From NCBI GenBank assembly GCA_944389295.1, contig CALXLV010000011.1, positions 62,001 to 126,000 of the forward strand: a DNA stretch of 64,000 nt. Direction: 5' to 3'. Of the stretch, positions 24,634 to 33,073 are shown piece by piece. The stretch comes from an uncultured Spirochaetaceae bacterium. GTDB lineage: Bacteria > Spirochaetota > Spirochaetia > Sphaerochaetales > Sphaerochaetaceae. Position 1 is the stretch's first letter; each line of letters opens with the position of its first letter. The position numbers were made by a program, and so were the translations under genes. The notes beneath the pieces were generated by a model. That model ran no database searches and was not told the origin of the DNA. It was given only the letters and a program-made list of their open reading frames with translations.

Positions 24634-25932
24634 ATGGAAAAGACTGAGGATTTCCTGCGGAGGCACATGCTTCTCGCAGAGTCGATAGATGATGATGAGC
24701 TGCTCTCATTCATCCTCTCCGAGATGGAGAAGGGACTTGCTGCGGACGGCGGAAGCTCCCTGCAGATGATACCGACATATGTCTCTCCCGATGCGGAGAT
24801 CGTGCCGGGGAAGTCTGTGATAGTGATGGATGCGGGAGGAACCAATTTCCGCACATGCCTTGTGACGTTCGGCGAGGACGGCAGGCCGGAGATATCGGAG
24901 TTCAGAAAGACGGGTATGCCGGGAGTGAAGTCCCTTGTTTCCGCCTCCGAGTTCTTCTCAATCCTTGCTGACGGCATCGAGCACCTCGTGGATAAGAGCG
25001 ACAGGATAGGTTTCTGCTTCTCATATGCCGCTTCGATCACGGAGGATCATGACGGAATACCTCTCATGTTCTCCAAGGAGATAAAGGCTCCCGAAGTCAT
25101 CGGCATGAAGCTGGGAGAGAACCTGCTGAAAGAGCTTGAGAGAAGAGGCCATGATGTCTCCGGCAAGAAAGTCTCCGTCGTCAACGACACAGTTGCAACG
25201 CTCCTTGCGGCAAAGGCCGGATACCCGGCGGGAGCCTCATCCTATGTCGGATTCATCCTCGGAACAGGCACCAATACGGCGTATGTTGAGAAGAACAGCT
25301 TGATCGGCAAACTCGGATATGACGGCAGGGACGGCCGTCAGATAATAAATGTCGAGTCAGGCTGCCTCGCGCTCTCTCTGGGAGACCTTGACAAGGAGTT
25401 CGTAAGCGGGACTGAGAATCCTGATAACTACTGGTTTGAGAAGAAGATAAGCGGCGCTTATCTTGGGCCGTTCTCCGCACTTGTCATCAGGACGGCGATT
25501 AAGGAAGGCATCCTTAGCAAACGCTTTGCGGAGCGCTATGAGAAGATAGCTCCGCTCGATACCACGAGAATGAGCCACTACCTCGAGATGTGCCATAACA
25601 CCGACTACGATCTTGTCAGATGCGTCGAAGGCTGTGAGGAGGATGCGGCGGCTCTCTACAGAATACTCAAGAGCATAATAGAGAGAGCGGGAAAGCTGAC
25701 TGCGATAAACATTGCAGCCGCGGTCATACGCTCCGGAGAGGGACTTAATCCTCGTTATCCTGTTGTCATAAACGCTGACGGAACGACCTTCTACAAGACG
25801 GAGTTTCTGGAGTTCTATACAAGGCTCTATCTCGACAGGATACTCGAGAAGAAGCATGGCAGAAGCTATGAGATCGTCAGGATAGACAACTCTCCGACGC
25901 TCGGAGCGGCGATAGCCGGTCTTTGTCTCTGA
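24634..25932 (+). CDS. Hexokinase (eukaryote-like family)
   Basis: A 432-aa hexokinase of the type known from eukaryotes and spirochaetes. Motifs in order: VIVMDAGGTNFRTCLV (phosphate 1), GFCFSYAASITEDHDG with sugar-binding region, VSVVNDTVATLLAAKAG (phosphate 2/catalytic Asp), FILGTGTNTAYVE, and 'SPTLGAAIAGL' at the end. It phosphorylates glucose and related hexoses with ATP. RBS GGAGG. It overlaps the next kinase by 1 nt (TGATG). Confidence 0.93.
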   Translation: MEKTEDFLRRHMLLAESIDDDELLSFILSEMEKGLAADGGSSLQMIPTYVSPDAEIVPGKSVIVMDAGGTNFRTCLVTFGEDGRPEISEFRKTGMPGVKSLVSASEFFSILADGIEHLVDKSDRIGFCFSYAASITEDHDGIPLMFSKEIKAPEVIGMKLGENLLKELERRGHDVSGKKVSVVNDTVATLLAAKAGYPAGASSYVGFILGTGTNTAYVEKNSLIGKLGYDGRDGRQIINVESGCLALSLGDLDKEFVSGTENPDNYWFEKKISGAYLGPFSALVIRTAIKEGILSKRFAERYEKIAPLDTTRMSHYLEMCHNTDYDLVRCVEGCEEDAAALYRILKSIIERAGKLTAINIAAAVIRSGEGLNPRYPVVINADGTTFYKTEFLEFYTRLYLDRILEKKHGRSYEIVRIDNSPTLGAAIAGLCL

Positions 25933-26753
25933 TGGCTGTACTCGCCATACACGATCTCTCCTGCTACTCGAAGTCCTCGCTGACAGTTGTCCTTCCTGTT
26001 CTGGAGGCGCTGTCGGTGGAGACTGCCGTGCTTCCTACTGCTATCCTCTCCACTCAGACAGACGGATTCGAGGATATCTACTTCGAGGACAAGAGCGCTG
26101 CGATGAGGGAGATTCTTAAAAGGCTGCGCTCTCTCGGCGCTGTTTTCTCAGGAATCTACTCCGGATTCCTCGGTTCTGCCGAGGAGATAGGCATCGTCGG
26201 CGATGTGATCAGGGATTTTCCGGATGCGCTCGCTCTCGTCGATCCGGTGCTCGGCGACAACGGCGAGCTTTATCAGACAGTTACGGACGAGATGGCAGAT
26301 GCGATGCGCCGTCTTGTCAGGAAGGCGGAGATAATCACGCCGAACATCACGGAGGCGATGATCCTCACGGAAATGGATGACGGACTGAGAAAGTTCGGAC
26401 AGCGTGCGATCTCCGAGCAGGTAGAGGTACTCAGATCGCTGGGCCCCTCGCGCGGCGTGATCACGGGAATACCGCTTGAGGCGGGCGGACTCGGCAACGC
26501 TGCATGGGACGGACGCGAGATAAGACTTTTCCAGTATGAGGATCTCGGCGTCTCTTATCCCGGCTCAGGCGATCTCTTCGCCTCCGTCCTCTTCGGCCTT
26601 GTTGTCAGGGGAGAGAGCTTCTTCGGCTCCGCAGGACATGCCACCGCCGTGGCGACTGCCGCCGTCGCAGGCTCTCTGAAAAGCGGAAGGGAAAGGCGTA
26701 TGGGGATTTCCCTTGCTCCGGCGCTTTCCGAGATCAGGCGGAGGATGCTGTGA
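25932..26753 (+). CDS. Pyridoxal/pyridoxamine kinase-like protein
   Basis: A 273-aa ribokinase-fold protein like PdxY/PdxK: MAVLAIHDLSCYSKSSLTVVLP, 'VLPTAILSTQTDGFEDIYFED', LVDPVLGDNGELY, ITPNITEAMILT, and the C-terminal YPGSGDLFASVLFG with the catalytic aspartate (usual GTGD; here GSGD). It makes pyridoxal phosphate. The ATG at 25932 shares a base with the hexokinase stop. Annotated specificity for pyridoxamine in relatives is not certain. Confidence 0.88.
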   Translation: MAVLAIHDLSCYSKSSLTVVLPVLEALSVETAVLPTAILSTQTDGFEDIYFEDKSAAMREILKRLRSLGAVFSGIYSGFLGSAEEIGIVGDVIRDFPDALALVDPVLGDNGELYQTVTDEMADAMRRLVRKAEIITPNITEAMILTEMDDGLRKFGQRAISEQVEVLRSLGPSRGVITGIPLEAGGLGNAAWDGREIRLFQYEDLGVSYPGSGDLFASVLFGLVVRGESFFGSAGHATAVATAAVAGSLKSGRERRMGISLAPALSEIRRRML

Positions 26754-27337
26754 ATGTTCTCCTCGTGGCTTCATCGAAGGCAGAGCTCGCTCCGTTTCCT
26801 TCTGAGGCCTGCGGCCATGACTTCGTTAAATGCGTCTGCGGCGTCGGCCCAGTGCTTGCCGCCGCTTCTGCGGCAGCCGCAATAGCGGCAAACCATCCTG
26901 ATGCGGTATTCTCCGTCGGAAGCGCCGGAAGCTATGGTACTCTCCGCGTAGGGGATGCAGTATCTTTCGGAAGCGTGGTATCTCCCGATAATGATCTCAC
27001 CGCTTTTCATATGAAGCGCGGAGCCGCTCTTCTTCCGTCAGGAGCGACTCTCTCAAGCGTGACGCTGGACAGGAACTCAGCCTATCTTCTCTCCTCATCG
27101 GGAACGTTCGCATCCCTGCCGCACTCTCCGTTCATTGATTCTGTTCCGGATGCCGCAGATATGGAAGCGTACGGTGTTGCCGCCGCCTCGCTTCTTGCTG
27201 CGGTTCCGTGCCGTGCTGTAAAGATAATCACAGACATCATTGGGGACGGAATGAAGCTCTCGGAATACGGCTTTCGCCTCAGGGAACTCAGGAAGAGACT
27301 TCCCGAGAAGGTTCTGGAAGTGCTGTCGGCTTTCTGA
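26750..27337 (+). CDS. PNP/MTA-nucleosidase-family nucleosidase
   Basis: A 195-aa protein, short for the family (MTA/SAH nucleosidase ~230 aa). It keeps VFSVGSAGSYGTLRVGDAV, the ribose-binding glutamate in ADMEAYGVA, and the catalytic aspartate in KIITDIIGD. It likely cleaves an N-glycosidic bond of a purine nucleoside (MTA, SAH or futalosine); the substrate is open. GTG start overlapping the kinase by 4 nt (GTGA). The 3' end overlaps the convergent patatin gene by 50 nt. Confidence 0.8.
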   Translation: MNVLLVASSKAELAPFPSEACGHDFVKCVCGVGPVLAAASAAAAIAANHPDAVFSVGSAGSYGTLRVGDAVSFGSVVSPDNDLTAFHMKRGAALLPSGATLSSVTLDRNSAYLLSSSGTFASLPHSPFIDSVPDAADMEAYGVAAASLLAAVPCRAVKIITDIIGDGMKLSEYGFRLRELRKRLPEKVLEVLSAF

Positions 27338-28439
27338 GCCTGACTCTGTCCGGCGTCTCCGCCTCCGCTATCATGCGGCAGAAGCGCTCTATGCTTTCCC
27401 TGTTCTCCTCATACATCCGCTCTCCCGCTTCCCCAAGCATGTCCAGTGACTGCGGTGAAGTGTCGTCAAGCCTTATCCTCTTTCTGAGTACCGGAGACCA
27501 TATCCTTGTGTATTCAACTCCGGCTATTGCCGCAGCTGCCATATCTGTATGCAGCAGGGATGCGCTCTGGAAGATGCGCGGCAGCGAGCCTGCCCATTCA
27601 GTGAGGCCTCTGAGAGGGACGCCCGTGCTGTGCGTGGCCGCCGTCTCTCCTGTCGAGAGACTGAGTATCGAGAATTCCTTTGCCTCGGGATAGAGCTTCC
27701 TCGCAGCGGCATATGCGACGAGGGAGGGATTGTTGGCGGCGACGCCTCCGTCTATCAGGAAGATTTCATTTCCATCTCCGTTCCTGTATCTGAAAGGCGA
27801 AAAGTAGAGCGGTGCGGCGGAACTTGCCCTTGCTGCTTCCCATACCTTGAATTCACCGTTTTTCCAGCTTGTTATTGGATATAATATTCCGTTGTCGGCA
27901 GAGTATGCTACCATTACAGTAGGAACAAGGAGATCGGACATAGTTTTCGTCCCGTAGAGTTTCTTCAGAAATGCCTCATATGTTCCTGCGTTATATTTGT
28001 CTGTGAAAAGCGGGCCGAAGAGTGCCGATACGCTTTTCTGCGGAAATATCTCCCTGCCGTGTTCCCTGTAGAGCCGTGTGAATGCGGCGGGGTCCGCAGT
28101 ACGTTCTATCCATCCCTGAAGTGTTCTCTCTGTGTGTTTCCAGAAGAGCTTCCTCCTTGTCTCTGTGCGGAATACCGGAGTTTCCTCTCCGTTTTCTTCA
28201 GGCAGTGATGTACCGGCTGTGGGAAGGGAGAGTGCTGCTGCGGTAAGTGCTCCGCTGCTTGTGCCTGCGATCATGTCGAAGTGGGCGTAGAGCGGGCGGG
28301 CATCGCCCATCTCGATGAGAAGCTCAGCCATATGCGAGAGGATTACGGACGGAATGATTCCCCTCATTCCTCCTCCGTCTATGGAGAGGATGAAACGTTT
28401 TCTGACGCTCTCTTCAACGCTTCTGCCGAAAAAGCCCAT
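27288..28439 (-). CDS. Patatin-like phospholipase
   Basis: A 383-aa patatin-fold acyl hydrolase. It has the oxyanion loop ILSIDGGGMRGIIP, the nucleophile elbow IAGTSSGALTA (GxSxG-type, G-T-S-S-G), and the catalytic aspartate in LIDGGVAANNPSLVAYA. It probably hydrolyses membrane lipids or lysophospholipids; no signal peptide, so cytoplasmic. The start at 28439 is chosen by GGGAGGAGAATCACGTC; the longer upstream frame lacks an RBS. Confidence 0.92.
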   Translation of the reverse strand: MGFFGRSVEESVRKRFILSIDGGGMRGIIPSVILSHMAELLIEMGDARPLYAHFDMIAGTSSGALTAAALSLPTAGTSLPEENGEETPVFRTETRRKLFWKHTERTLQGWIERTADPAAFTRLYREHGREIFPQKSVSALFGPLFTDKYNAGTYEAFLKKLYGTKTMSDLLVPTVMVAYSADNGILYPITSWKNGEFKVWEAARASSAAPLYFSPFRYRNGDGNEIFLIDGGVAANNPSLVAYAAARKLYPEAKEFSILSLSTGETAATHSTGVPLRGLTEWAGSLPRIFQSASLLHTDMAAAAIAGVEYTRIWSPVLRKRIRLDDTSPQSLDMLGEAGERMYEENRESIERFCRMIAEAETPDRVRLRKPTALPEPSREVSS

Positions 28440-28507
28440 GACGTGATTCTCCTCCCTCGCTCCGTGTTGGTCAACCGGACGGCGTTTCACCGATCTGCAT
28501 AAGATGC

Positions 28508-28513
28508 TATCAT
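28508..28513 (+). promoter_or_regulatory. -10 box of a probable leaderless promoter for the radical SAM gene
   Basis: TATCAT ends exactly 6 nt before the GTG at 28520; no Shine-Dalgarno at usable distance. The -35 is poor. Confidence 0.45.
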
Positions 28514-28519
28514 CCAGGT

Positions 28520-29458
28520 GTGGAAGCGAAGGAATACAGGAGATGCGTTCTCTGCCCCAATATGTGCGGTGTCGACAGATACAGTTCTGAAGGTGTCTGC
28601 CGCCAGAGTGCGTCTGTGAGGATCGCCTGGTCAGGTCTGCACAGGGGAGAGGAGCCGCCCGTTACCGGAGAGAAGGGCTCTGGGATGATATTCTTCACAG
28701 GATGCCCTCTGCACTGCCAGTTCTGCCAGAACAGGCAGATATCGGGATCGGACGGACTTAACTACGGTATTGATGTCACGGAGGAGGAGCTTGCCTCTCT
28801 GATGCTCTCGCTCCAGAGCAGCGGCGCCGCGACGCTGAATCTCGTGACCGGCACTCACTTTATTCCTTCGATAATAAAGGCGCTGCAGATGGCGAAGAGC
28901 AGGGGGTTCTCGCTTCCTGTCGTGTGGAACAGCTCCGGATATGAGAGGCGGGAGGCTCTTTCGCTCATCGATCCTTATATAGATATCTACCTTCTCGACT
29001 GCAAGACGCTCTCTCCTGCGACAGCTGGACGTTTCTGCGGCCGCAGCGGATATGCCGATGTGATCATCCCGGTCATGGATGCCGTCAAAGAGTGGCATCC
29101 CCGCACAGACATGGAAAAGATGAAGGGGACGATACTCCGCCACCTTGTATTCCCCGGCGAGCTCGAGTCGACTTACTCATTCCTCCGCTTCTTTGCCCGG
29201 AACTACAAGGACAGTTTCTTTCTTTCGCTGATGACACAGTTCGTTCCCCCTCTCGGCGAGAGATACTTTCCGCCTCTCACGGAGGAGGAGTATGACAGTC
29301 TTGTCGATATGATGGACGAGCTCGGGATAGACGACGGTTTCATCCAGGACCCTTCCGAGGATGATATCCTCTGGATTCCCGATTTCACCCGCGATGTGCC
29401 GTTTCCGGCCTCATTCGCGGATGCCGATCCATATTTCCTTTCGCTCAAGCACCGATGA
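28520..29458 (+). CDS. PflX-type radical SAM protein (COG1313-like)
   Basis: A 312-aa radical SAM protein. Near the N-terminus is a CVLCPNMCGVDR cluster typical of the PflX group, then the radical SAM motif GCPLHCQFCQN (CxxxCxxC) at ~residue 62, 'NLVTGTHFIPSIIKALQMA' and WNSSGYE. Related to pyruvate formate-lyase activases but of unknown substrate. GTG start. Its last 14 nt overlap the convergent pyrH gene. Confidence 0.88.
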   Translation: MEAKEYRRCVLCPNMCGVDRYSSEGVCRQSASVRIAWSGLHRGEEPPVTGEKGSGMIFFTGCPLHCQFCQNRQISGSDGLNYGIDVTEEELASLMLSLQSSGAATLNLVTGTHFIPSIIKALQMAKSRGFSLPVVWNSSGYERREALSLIDPYIDIYLLDCKTLSPATAGRFCGRSGYADVIIPVMDAVKEWHPRTDMEKMKGTILRHLVFPGELESTYSFLRFFARNYKDSFFLSLMTQFVPPLGERYFPPLTEEEYDSLVDMMDELGIDDGFIQDPSEDDILWIPDFTRDVPFPASFADADPYFLSLKHR

Positions 29459-30137
29459 CGGTGCCTGTGAATGGCTTTCCCTCGAGTATCGCCCTTGTGT
29501 TCTCTATGTCCCTGCCGTCGGCGCAGATAACGGTCATTCCCTCTTCCTCGGCGATGGCTGATGCGATCGGGTCGAAGGGGGCGTTGAGTCCGGGGTTCCA
29601 CTCGCTTCCGACCATCTTTCTGAAATCATGCCAGGAGATTGAGTCGATCGGCTCTGCATCGGGATTCTTCTTGGGATCGTCGGTGTAGACTTTCCGTATG
29701 TTGGAGAGGTTTATCACGGTCTTTCCGCCGAAGCGCCTCGCAAGATAGACGGCATCCGTATCTGTCGAGAATCCGGGCTTCCAACCGCCTGCGGTGAGTA
29801 TTCTGCCGCTGAATGTGATGTTCTCTGCAGTCGGGTCGGTCACGAGATCATCGGAGCACCACTCGCCGAATACTGCGCGGAGGAGCATTCCGTTGAGGTG
29901 CGTCGCCTTGATTCCCAGCCAGTCCTGAAGAGATGGGGCAGCATCTGGCGTTACCTGCCTCAGCGCATTCTGATATATCCTTGCGGGAGCGCCGCCTCCT
30001 GCGACGAACACGAGCTTCGCTTCGGGCTCATTCTCAAGATATGACGCTATCATTGCACGGAATCCTGCGAGGAAGCCGCAGTCCGGCTTCTCAGGGGCTA
30101 TTATCGAGCCGCCTACGGAAATCACAGTGAGTTTCAT
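29445..30137 (-). CDS. pyrH: UMP kinase (archaeal/spirochaete type)
   Basis: A 230-aa amino-acid-kinase-fold protein: TVISVGGSIIAPE, LVFVAGGGAPARIYQNAL, 'GGWKPGFSTDTDAVYLARR', VYTDDPKKNPDAEPID, and 'NPGLNAPFDPIASAIAEE'. This short form matches the PyrH group in which UMP is converted to UDP with ATP. RBS AAGGAGGCTGAG before ATG 30137. Confidence 0.9.
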   Translation of the reverse strand: MKLTVISVGGSIIAPEKPDCGFLAGFRAMIASYLENEPEAKLVFVAGGGAPARIYQNALRQVTPDAAPSLQDWLGIKATHLNGMLLRAVFGEWCSDDLVTDPTAENITFSGRILTAGGWKPGFSTDTDAVYLARRFGGKTVINLSNIRKVYTDDPKKNPDAEPIDSISWHDFRKMVGSEWNPGLNAPFDPIASAIAEEEGMTVICADGRDIENTRAILEGKPFTGTVIGA

Positions 30138-30235
30138 CTCAGCCTCCTTGGATATCCTAACAGAAGTTGGCGGAAACCTCCACGCGGAGCGTATAGCAGA
30201 GTGAAGCCTGCATGAAAAGGCTTGGAGGAGGATGT

Positions 30236-30667
30236 ATGAATCACCTGAACAGTGTGCTCATTGAGGGCGTTATCGTCGATGATCCCAGAGAGGTCCAGCT
30301 TGCGGATGCCTCAAGAGGTTCCTCTCTGGTCAAATTCGATGTCGCAAGTGATCGTTTCTATATGGATAAAGACGGAAAGAAGGCTGTTGAGACCGTTTTT
30401 GTGCCGGTCCAGTGCTGGGGACAGCTGGGCGTGCGCTGCCTTGAGAAGATGAAGAGAGGAATGACATGCCGTACTGTCGGAAGGCTGAGGCTCTGCAGGT
30501 GGAAGGGTGCTGACGGAGCGCCGAGAAGGTCTATAGAGATCGTTGCCCAGCATCTCGAGTTCAGGGTTCCCCGCGGTCTTGGCGTGAAGCCGTCTGTAGA
30601 GATACTGGAAGAGGAGAACCATGAGAGTGACAGTACGGGAGAGCCGGAGGTTGTGTACGGTTTCTGA
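30236..30667 (+). CDS. ssb: Single-stranded DNA-binding protein
   Basis: A 143-aa OB-fold SSB starting MNHLNSVLIEGVIVDDPRE, followed by 'SSLVKFDVASDRFYMDKDGK', VFVPVQCWGQLG and RTVGRLRLCRW. The C-terminal acidic tail (EILEEENHESDSTGEPEVVYGF) ends in an aromatic residue but lacks the exact DDDIPF tip. The start follows GGAGGAGGATGT. Spirochaete SSBs share this N-terminus, which is one reason for the taxonomic guess. Confidence 0.88.
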   Translation: MNHLNSVLIEGVIVDDPREVQLADASRGSSLVKFDVASDRFYMDKDGKKAVETVFVPVQCWGQLGVRCLEKMKRGMTCRTVGRLRLCRWKGADGAPRRSIEIVAQHLEFRVPRGLGVKPSVEILEEENHESDSTGEPEVVYGF

Positions 30668-30677
30668 AAGCATATGC

Positions 30678-30735
30678 AAGGTGCTTATTCCTTGTCCGGA
30701 AGGGTGAGAATGAATAAGTACCTTTCTCTTTTTTT
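30678..30735 (+). terminator. Strong terminator after ssb
   Basis: Thirteen-base-pair stem AAGGTGCTTATTC / GAATAAGTACCTT (one G-U) followed by TCTCTTTTTTT. Confidence 0.9.
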
Positions 30736-30805
30736 ACATTAATAACTCATTTTCTGTACATGAGTTGCCTTTTTCATACTGGTTTTGTGCTGCTGGCTGC
30801 CATGT

Positions 30806-30828
30806 TTGCATATTGTATGATTATGCAA
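30806..30828 (+). promoter_or_regulatory. Palindrome before livJ, possible operator
   Basis: Perfect arms TTGCATA / TATGCAA separated by 9 nt; the spacer contains TATGAT (30816-30821), a good -10. The element lies 52 nt upstream of livJ in an AT-rich leader, so a regulator bound here would block the promoter. The regulator is unknown. Confidence 0.55.
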
Positions 30829-30879
30829 TTTGCTGTATATCTAAGGAAAATCTTTCCTTTGCACTATGGAGGTGGCAAA

Positions 30880-32067
30880 ATGAGAAAGGCAATAGCATTG
30901 CTTCTGGTGGCTTTCATCTGCATTGCCGGCGCTGCAGCCGGCGGTTCCGGAGAAAGCGGTTCTGGCGACACATATAAGATAGGATTCATCGGCCCCCTCA
31001 CGGGCGATAATGCCAATTACGGCATAAGATGCTCCAATGCGGCAAAGCTCGCCATCAGCGAGATAAACGCGGCCGGCGGAATCGACGGCAAGCAGCTTGA
31101 GCTCATCGCAGAAGACAGCGAAGGTACAGTTGACAAGGCTCTCGCGGCATATGAGAAGCTCGCCTATATGGACGAGGTATGCGCTATCATCGGACCTGTG
31201 TTCACATCACCGGCGCTTGCAGTTGCACAGCGCTGCCAGGAGGACGGAATCGTGATGATCTCTCCCTCCGCCACGCACAAGGACGTGACTGCACAGCCGG
31301 CGACAAACCCCGACGGACTTAACTATGTATTCAGGACAGTTCCCTCCGACGCGCTCCAGTCTGATGTCGCAGGACACTACTTCTATGAGGTGCTCGGCTA
31401 CAGGAAGCTCGCATCCCTCTATGCGATGAACGACTACAGCCAGGGTCTTGCCCTCGGCATGAAGGAGACGTTCGAGTCGCTCGGCGGCGAGGTTGTCGCA
31501 GAGGAGACATGCATGGTCGGAGATAAGGACTTCAGAACACAGCTGACGCAGATCAAGGCTGCAGCTCCCGAGGCCATCTACATCCCGAACTACACAGTTG
31601 AGGATGCTCAGATACTCGAGCAGGCCGCACAGCTCGGAATCAATGTAAGGTTCCTCTCCAGCGACGGCTTCTCCGATCCTGAGATCTACAACCTTGCCCC
31701 CGATTTCACGGACGGCGTCATTTATGTCGGACCTGCACAGGCTGAGGCTTCCACTATCCTCTCCGATTTCCAGGCGGCATATGCGGAGATGTACAACGGA
31801 GATGCTCCCGATTCGTTCGCTACCAACAGCTATGATGCGACATACATCATCGCAGGAGCTCTTGACCGCGCCGGTTCTGCCGATACAACTGCGATCCGCA
31901 ACGAAGTAGCTGCTACAAAGGATTTCCAGGGCGCCAACGGTACGATGAACTTCGCTCCCAACGGTGACCTCGTTGCAAGCCAGGGCGTATATGAGGTTGA
32001 TGGAACCACACCTGTATATATCGGTTCGTTCCAGATTGTTGACAACCACATCGTTCAGGTTGACTGA
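30880..32067 (+). CDS. livJ: Branched-chain amino acid ABC transporter, substrate-binding protein
   Basis: A 395-aa periplasmic binding protein (type I fold). Signal peptide MRKAIALLLVAFICIAGAAAG without a lipobox cysteine, then 'YKIGFIGPLTGDNANYGIRC', AAKLAISEINAAGGI, 'CAIIGPVFTSPALAVAQRCQ', 'FRTVPSDALQSDVAGHYFYE'. It captures Leu/Ile/Val or similar amino acids for LivHMGF. The ATG at 30880 follows GGAGGTGGCAAA; an upstream in-frame ATG at 30760 would delete the signal-peptide logic and has no RBS. Confidence 0.94.
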   Translation: MRKAIALLLVAFICIAGAAAGGSGESGSGDTYKIGFIGPLTGDNANYGIRCSNAAKLAISEINAAGGIDGKQLELIAEDSEGTVDKALAAYEKLAYMDEVCAIIGPVFTSPALAVAQRCQEDGIVMISPSATHKDVTAQPATNPDGLNYVFRTVPSDALQSDVAGHYFYEVLGYRKLASLYAMNDYSQGLALGMKETFESLGGEVVAEETCMVGDKDFRTQLTQIKAAAPEAIYIPNYTVEDAQILEQAAQLGINVRFLSSDGFSDPEIYNLAPDFTDGVIYVGPAQAEASTILSDFQAAYAEMYNGDAPDSFATNSYDATYIIAGALDRAGSADTTAIRNEVAATKDFQGANGTMNFAPNGDLVASQGVYEVDGTTPVYIGSFQIVDNHIVQVD

Positions 32068-32090
32068 TTCAGTCAGATAATGGACATTTA

Positions 32091-32118
32091 CTGTCGGGAG
32101 GCTGCGGTTTCCCGGCAG
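32091..32118 (+). promoter_or_regulatory. Intercistronic hairpin between livJ and livH
   Basis: Stem CTGTCGGGA / TCCCGGCAG (one G-U pair) with a 10-nt loop; a weak T-run (CGTTTTTTC) lies 17 nt further on. It probably stabilises livJ mRNA or gives partial termination, allowing more binding protein than permease. Confidence 0.6.
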
Positions 32119-32151
32119 TTTGCTGTTTAAAGCGTTTTTTCGGAGTAGGAA

Positions 32152-33072
32152 GTGAGCACATTAACACTCTACATGCAGTATATCGTGAACGGTCTGACGC
32201 TCGGCGCGATCTATTCGCTGATCGCTCTCGGCTACACGATGGTGTACGGCATTCTCAAGTTCATCAATTTCGCCCATGGCGATATCCTCATGGTAGGCGC
32301 GTTCATCGGACTTCTCGTCTACACGGCACTTACCGGCGATGCCAGCCCGAGCGCATGGACGCTTACGGCATTCTTCATCTCCATGCTGGTGAGCATGGTG
32401 GCATGCGCGATTCTGGGAATGCTGATCGAGCGCGTCGCGTACAAGCCGCTGAGAAACGCAAACAGACTGGCTCCGCTTCTTTCGGCAATCGGAGTCTCTT
32501 TCATACTCTCCAACGGTGCGGCATGGATATTCGGCACACAGTCCAGACGCTTCCCGTATCCGTTCGAGAACGAGCCGATGCACATTGGTTCCATCTCGAT
32601 CACACCTCATCAGATTGTAGTCATAGCGGTCTCTGTCATCATGATGGTTCTCCTGACCTTCTTCGTGAACAAGACGAGGATGGGAAAGGCCATGAGGGCC
32701 ACATCGCTCGACCAGCCGACCAGTCAGCTGATGGGAATAAACGTCAACAGGGTGATATCCCTGACATTCGCGATCGGCAGCGCGCTCGCCGCGGTAGGCG
32801 GCATCCTTGCGGCTTTCGACTTCCGCGTATATCCCTCCATGGGAACGATGACTGGCCTGAAGGCATTCGTCGCGGCGGTAATCGGGGGCATCGGAAACAT
32901 ACAGGGCGCAATGATCGGAGGAGTTCTTCTTGGAATCCTCGAAGCTGTCGGCGCTCCGCTTCTGCATATTCCGAACGGAATGAAGGACACAGTCGCCTTC
33001 GCCGTTCTCATCATAGTCCTTCTGGTGAAACCGGACGGCATACTCGGCAAGAACGAGAGGGAGAAAATCTGA
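32152..33072 (+). CDS. livH: Branched-chain amino acid ABC transporter permease LivH
   Basis: A 306-aa inner-membrane permease with about eight hydrophobic segments. Family motifs: VNGLTLGAIYSLIALGYTMVYGI, INFAHGDILMVGAF, 'RVISLTFAIGSALAAVGGIL', and 'GLKAFVAAVIGGIGNIQGAM' (the EAA-like loop contacting the ATPases). GTG start with GGAGTAGGAA upstream. Followed 1 nt later by livM. Confidence 0.95.
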   Translation: MSTLTLYMQYIVNGLTLGAIYSLIALGYTMVYGILKFINFAHGDILMVGAFIGLLVYTALTGDASPSAWTLTAFFISMLVSMVACAILGMLIERVAYKPLRNANRLAPLLSAIGVSFILSNGAAWIFGTQSRRFPYPFENEPMHIGSISITPHQIVVIAVSVIMMVLLTFFVNKTRMGKAMRATSLDQPTSQLMGINVNRVISLTFAIGSALAAVGGILAAFDFRVYPSMGTMTGLKAFVAAVIGGIGNIQGAMIGGVLLGILEAVGAPLLHIPNGMKDTVAFAVLIIVLLVKPDGILGKNEREKI

Positions 33073-33073
33073 T

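Noticed and set aside
30760-30879. Longer livJ start at ATG 30760
   Set aside because: It would add 40 residues before an obvious signal peptide; ATG 30880 has a good GGAGG site.
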